Assembly (NCBI GenBank): GCA_905211265.1
Contig: CAJMAC010000034.1
Coordinates: forward strand, 1 to 7,005
Length of the DNA: 7,005 nucleotides
Origin: an uncultured Eubacteriales bacterium
Lineage (GTDB): Bacteria > Bacillota_I > Bacilli_A > RF39 > UBA660
Direction of reading: 5' to 3'
Made by a program: the position numbers and the translations under genes. This document shows positions 4,798-7,005 of this stretch, one piece after another (the stretch's first letter is position 1; the number at the start of each line of letters is the position of its first letter). Below the pieces are notes generated by a model. That model was not told where the DNA came from and did no database searches. It saw nothing but the letters and a program-made list of their open reading frames with translations.

Positions 4798-5310
4798 ATG
4801 AATGATATTGAGAAACAAATAGAAGGTGTTAATGATGAGGAGGGTGTTGATATGAATAGACTAAATAGTAATAATAATGATAAGAAAAAGATTATTATGT
4901 ATGTAGCAGGAGGTTTTATTGCTTTACTTTTAGTAGGAGCTATTATTTATTTAGTGATAATTAATAAAGATAGTGATAATAATGATAATAGGAATGATAA
5001 GAATAATGATGTAGTAGAAGATAATAAGGATAATAAGGAAGATAGTGCTATTTCTTATGTAGCTTGTGATGGTAATACGGCTCTTTTAAATGTTAGAAAT
5101 AGTGTAACAGGAGATATTATTGATGGATTATCCTGCTACCAAAAAGTTAATATAGAAGAAGAACTAGAAGGTAATGAAGCATGTGATAAGTGGTATAAAA
5201 TAAGTTACCAAAAGCATGATGATAATTATACTGGTTATGCCTGTGGTACTTATATTAAAAAGAGTAATATAAAAGAAAGTACTATAAATAATTATATAGT
5301 GATGGTGTGA
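4798..5310 (+). CDS. Membrane-anchored protein with extracellular SH3-like domain
   Basis: A 170-aa single-pass membrane protein. A short charged cytoplasmic N-terminus ends in K-K-K (29-31). One transmembrane helix follows at about 32-56 and has no cleavage site, so the C-terminus is outside. Next comes an Asp/Asn/Lys-rich low-complexity linker (57-83). The outer part (about 88-153) looks like a bacterial SH3 domain: L-L-N-V-R near 96-100, a G-L-S-C strand, W-Y-K-I at 132-135 and a closing G-Y-A-C-G-T-Y-I. Four cysteines (90, 113, 129, 149) could form disulfides. Such domains usually bind peptidoglycan or other wall polymers; the ligand here is unknown. AGGAGG at 4787-4792 is 5 bases before ATG 4798 but only 2 before ATG 4795, so I prefer 4798. 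A second AGGAGGG (4838-4844) precedes an in-frame ATG at 4852, a credible alternative start. The PAP2 gene follows after 6 bp. Confidence 0.75.
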   Translation: MNDIEKQIEGVNDEEGVDMNRLNSNNNDKKKIIMYVAGGFIALLLVGAIIYLVIINKDSDNNDNRNDKNNDVVEDNKDNKEDSAISYVACDGNTALLNVRNSVTGDIIDGLSCYQKVNIEEELEGNEACDKWYKISYQKHDDNYTGYACGTYIKKSNIKESTINNYIVMV

Positions 5311-5316
5311 TAAAAA

Positions 5317-5931
5317 ATGAAGAAGAAAATAAAATGTATGATTTTAGTTTTATGTTTGATAATATTTACTATTGTTACTTATAAAGTTGTTACTAATGAA
5401 AATATATATATTGATGATATCGTATATAATTTTATGAGTGATAATGTTATTAATGATAAAATTACTAATATAGTAAAAATAATAACGAATATTACTTCCC
5501 CATTAGTAGTAATTGTTACGGCAATAATACTTATAATCTTTATCAAAAATAAGAAAATTAAACTTTCTTTAATGATTAATTTGATTGGTGTTACAATAAT
5601 TAATAATTTATTTAAGGTGATAATAGCAAGACCTAGACCTGATATTAATAGATTGGTTGATGAAACGGGTTATAGCTTTCCTTCAGGTCATGCTATAACG
5701 AGTATGGTTTTTTATGGATATTTGATATATTTAATTTATAAATATGTTGATAATAGGAAAATTAAAATACCTTTAATGATTTTTTTAATATTGTTGATAC
5801 CAATAATTGGACTATCTAGAATATATTTAGGGGTTCATTATACTAGTGATGTATTAGGGGGATTTTTATTAGGGACAGTTTATTTAATTTTATTTATAAA
5901 TATATCTAATAAATATATAATAAGGAAATAG
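5317..5931 (+). CDS. PAP2-family membrane phosphatase
   Basis: A 204-aa polytopic membrane enzyme of the type-2 phosphatidic acid phosphatase family. All three catalytic motifs are present: K-x6-R-P from Lys100 to Pro108, P-S-G-H at 122-125 (His125 general acid), and S-R-x5-H-x3-D with Ser167, Arg168, His174 (nucleophile) and Asp178. About six hydrophobic segments can be seen (near 7-24, 61-77, 82-98, 127-143, 150-166, 178-195). Likely substrates are undecaprenyl pyrophosphate, phosphatidylglycerol phosphate or phosphatidate; the sequence does not choose between them. The ATG lies 6 bp after the upstream stop (TGA-TAA in tandem) and has only a GGTGTGAT-like ribosome binding site inside the upstream gene, so translation is probably coupled. 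The pairing with a wall-facing SH3 protein suggests a cell-envelope role, an inference from context. The stop codon lies inside the terminator hairpin. Confidence 0.92.
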   Translation: MKKKIKCMILVLCLIIFTIVTYKVVTNENIYIDDIVYNFMSDNVINDKITNIVKIITNITSPLVVIVTAIILIIFIKNKKIKLSLMINLIGVTIINNLFKVIIARPRPDINRLVDETGYSFPSGHAITSMVFYGYLIYLIYKYVDNRKIKIPLMIFLILLIPIIGLSRIYLGVHYTSDVLGGFLLGTVYLILFINISNKYIIRK

Positions 5932-5963
5932 ACATACTAGTTCAGTATGTCTATATTTATGTG
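5928..5963 (+). terminator. Rho-independent terminator of the SH3/PAP2 operon
   Basis: ATAGACATACT (5928-5938) and AGTATGTCTAT (5944-5954) form a perfect 11-bp stem around loop AGTTC, followed by ATTTATG. It is the longest perfect stem in the window and includes the PAP2 stop codon. The opposite strand ends in TTCCTTATTATAT, so it may also stop transcripts of the minus-strand gene on the right. Confidence 0.75.
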
Positions 5964-5964
5964 G

Positions 5965-6367
5965 TTATTTTCTTTTAGTTTTTGTAAATTTTTTTCTATT
6001 TCTAACTTTTTTGTTTGGTGCAGATATTTTTTCTAAAAATCGGTCAAGGACTTTTTGTCTTTTTTTGCCTTCCTTTTCGTCTACATCTTTTGTCCAAAGA
6101 TTTACACCTGCTTTAAGTTCAATAACTCGTTTTACTTCATTTTAAGATTTCATCAGTCAGTTCTCCGATTTCCCAAAATGCCAAGGCGTAAGCTGTAACA
6201 AAAATTTCGTGATAAAAATCCGTTTCATCTCCATAATCTTCTTTTATGAATGGAATTTCTTTCTTAATTATTTCAGCACTTGCTCCACTATCATACAACT
6301 CCATTATATGTTCATAGGTGTCGTATGCTAAATCTCCATCAATTATTTTTACTCCGTCTGTTGCCAT
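5965..6367 (-). pseudogene. Frameshifted small uncharacterised gene
   Basis: The first frame runs from ATG 6367 for 76 codons and stops at TGA just after D-E-I-L-K. The sequence continues without a break in another frame to TAA at 5967-5965: E-V-K-R-V-I-E-L-K-A-G, then N-L-W-T-K, R-Q-K-V-L-D-R-F-L-E-K-I, and a very basic Lys/Arg-rich end. Removing one A from the run AAAA (plus-strand T-run 6140-6143) joins them as D-E-I-L-N-E-V-K-R-V and gives 133 aa. The joined protein resembles small cytosolic proteins of unknown function. These start M-A-T-W-G-like, have an acidic first half and end with a W...R-x-K-V-L-x-x-L...P segment followed by a basic tail. I give no function. No ribosome binding site precedes the ATG. 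Base composition is clearly less AT-rich than the genes on the left, suggesting acquisition from elsewhere. A sequencing error in the short homopolymer is the main alternative. Confidence 0.65.
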
Positions 6368-6407
6368 TTCGATTTTATGTTTTTACTACCCCGCTTGCCG
6401 ATAAATA

Positions 6408-6441
6408 TACGCACTGAATTATTTAAAATACGCAATGCGTA
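6408..6441. repeat. TACGCA direct repeats and palindrome
   Basis: TACGCA occurs at 6408-6413 and again at 6429-6434, exactly 21 bp apart. The second copy forms a palindrome with TGCGTA (6436-6441) around a single A. On the minus strand this reads as two TGCGTATWTT units about two helical turns apart. The site lies 40-75 bp upstream of the frameshifted minus-strand gene, where an operator could sit. Confidence 0.4.
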
Positions 6442-6837
6442 AAAAGTATATTGCAAGTGCGAAGAGTTATCTCGTTCCAAAGGTACTAATTCTTTGGGAT
6501 ACAGACGTTGTTTTCCGTGTGAAACTAATATCAACTTACTTTGCTTTCCTTGATTATCTTGAAAAACATAATAAAATTTATGGAACTTTCCTTATGTGGA
6601 AAAGCTACTGCCGTTGATTGACTTCTGCCGGAACATATTGAGATTCTCGGAAAAGGTATTTTCAAATATGTGTGAACGATGTTCCACTTGTGCAATGGTT
6701 TAGGTAGAAAGCGAATGAATGGAGAAACGGTTTGGAAACTGCATCTACTAAAGAGGATAAAGGACTGAAAATATAGGATGTACCCTAAATTCTATTCTAA
6801 AAGTAAATAAAAGCATTAGAAAATAAAAGATTATCAG

Positions 6838-6863
6838 AAAAATTTCCGACTTTTGTAGTCGGA
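6838..6863 (-). terminator. Minus-strand rho-independent terminator
   Basis: On the minus strand TCCGAC (6863-6858) pairs with GTCGGA (6850-6845) around loop TACAAAA, followed by AATTTTT to 6838. The plus strand has no T tract on its side, so the signal is directional. It should end a transcript coming from the right of the window. Confidence 0.5.
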
Positions 6864-6959
6864 TAGAGGCAACTCTTTTCAAAATATACGGGAAAAAAAG
6901 AAGCGTTATGTTTATCTTGTAGGTTGGAAACGTAGGAAATTTCGGACTTGGTACAAGGG

Positions 6960-6998
6960 ATAGCATAGTGGTTCTCACGCTATAGCGTGGGCTGCTAT
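6960..6998. repeat. Nested inverted repeats at the window edge
   Basis: CACGCTATAGCGTG (6976-6989) is a perfect 14-bp palindrome. It lies within an outer inverted repeat ATAGCA (6960-6965) and TGCTAT (6993-6998). As RNA this could fold into a two-part stem; as DNA it could be a protein-binding site. Its function cannot be judged because the sequence stops here. Confidence 0.5.
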
Positions 6999-7005
6999 TA
7001 TCATA

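Larger units (their letters stand above)
6368..7005. other. Gene-free, higher-GC segment, probably decayed acquired DNA
   Basis: No frame in these about 640 bp gives a protein I can recognise. The open stretches at 6435-6617 (plus), 6349-6534 (minus) and 6748-6978 (minus) lack ribosome binding sites and family motifs. G+C is about 36-37% in sampled lines against about 20-28% in the core genes to the left. The segment contains the TACGCA repeats near 6408-6441, a minus-strand terminator at 6838-6863 and a palindrome at the right edge. The terminator implies a minus-strand transcription unit entering from beyond the window. A remnant or edge of a mobile element is the best guess, but no transposase, integrase or paired ends are visible. 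Confidence 0.45.

Noticed and set aside
4981..5049. GATAAT/AATGAT-rich repeats in the SH3 gene
   Set aside because: They encode the Asp/Asn/Lys-rich linker and look like low-complexity coding sequence, not a CRISPR or a mobile repeat.
6349..6534. 61-codon minus-strand open frame
   Set aside because: It overlaps the start of the better-supported frameshifted gene in another frame and covers repeat DNA; no motif recognised.
6435..6617. 60-codon plus-strand open frame
   Set aside because: No ribosome binding site, starts inside the TACGCA palindrome, no family motif, and neighbouring frames are equally open for short stretches.
6748..6978. 76-codon minus-strand open frame with hydrophobic stretch
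   Set aside because: It runs straight through a minus-strand terminator and has no ribosome binding site; the hydrophobicity is explained by T-rich codons.

Overview
The window comes from a very AT-rich, low-GC Gram-positive chromosome that reads with the standard bacterial code: TGG encodes Trp in spo0A and TGA is used as a stop, so this is not a UGA=Trp Mollicute. A full-length Spo0A, a YutH/CotS-like spore-coat protein and strong AGGAGG-type ribosome binding sites point to an endospore-forming (or recently spore-forming) Bacillota. The extreme A+T and the divergent short proteins resemble uncultured gut Bacilli/Clostridia-type genomes, but the sequence alone does not fix the species.

Layout. 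Positions 1-53 hold a tRNA-Val(UAC) gene on the minus strand, cut by the window edge, behind a near-consensus promoter. Next comes an S1-domain RNA-binding protein (minus), divergent from a NifU-type Fe-S scaffold (plus). The scaffold gene runs tail-to-tail into a YutH-like pseudokinase gene (minus) with a 4-bp stop-stop overlap and a terminator inside the coding ends. From about 1770 to 5931 everything is on the plus strand: pgk, tpiA, spo0A, a membrane-anchored SH3-like protein, and a PAP2 lipid phosphatase. Most units have their own promoter and hairpin terminator. The last two genes form a tight operon.

How the genes fit together. pgk and tpiA are consecutive steps of lower glycolysis. 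They share a promoter-overlapping inverted-repeat element, so a common regulator is plausible. spo0A is the sporulation master regulator. Its upstream region has a perfect 0A box placed to shut off one promoter and drive a second, which suggests autoregulation. The SH3/PAP2 pair looks like cell-envelope biology. Several units show an extended -10 (TGnTATAAT-like) only about 15-25 nt before the start codon, so leaders are short.

Right end. Immediately after the PAP2 terminator (about 5965) the base composition rises from about 25% to about 36% GC. This part holds a single-base-frameshifted small gene on the minus strand. After it come about 640 bp with no credible gene but with direct repeats, a minus-strand terminator and a palindrome at the edge. 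It looks like a horizontally acquired, decaying segment, possibly the edge of a mobile element that continues beyond the window. I found no CRISPR array, intact transposase or clear new system. The most interesting signals are regulatory: the spo0A promoter switch and the shared pgk/tpiA operator-like element.
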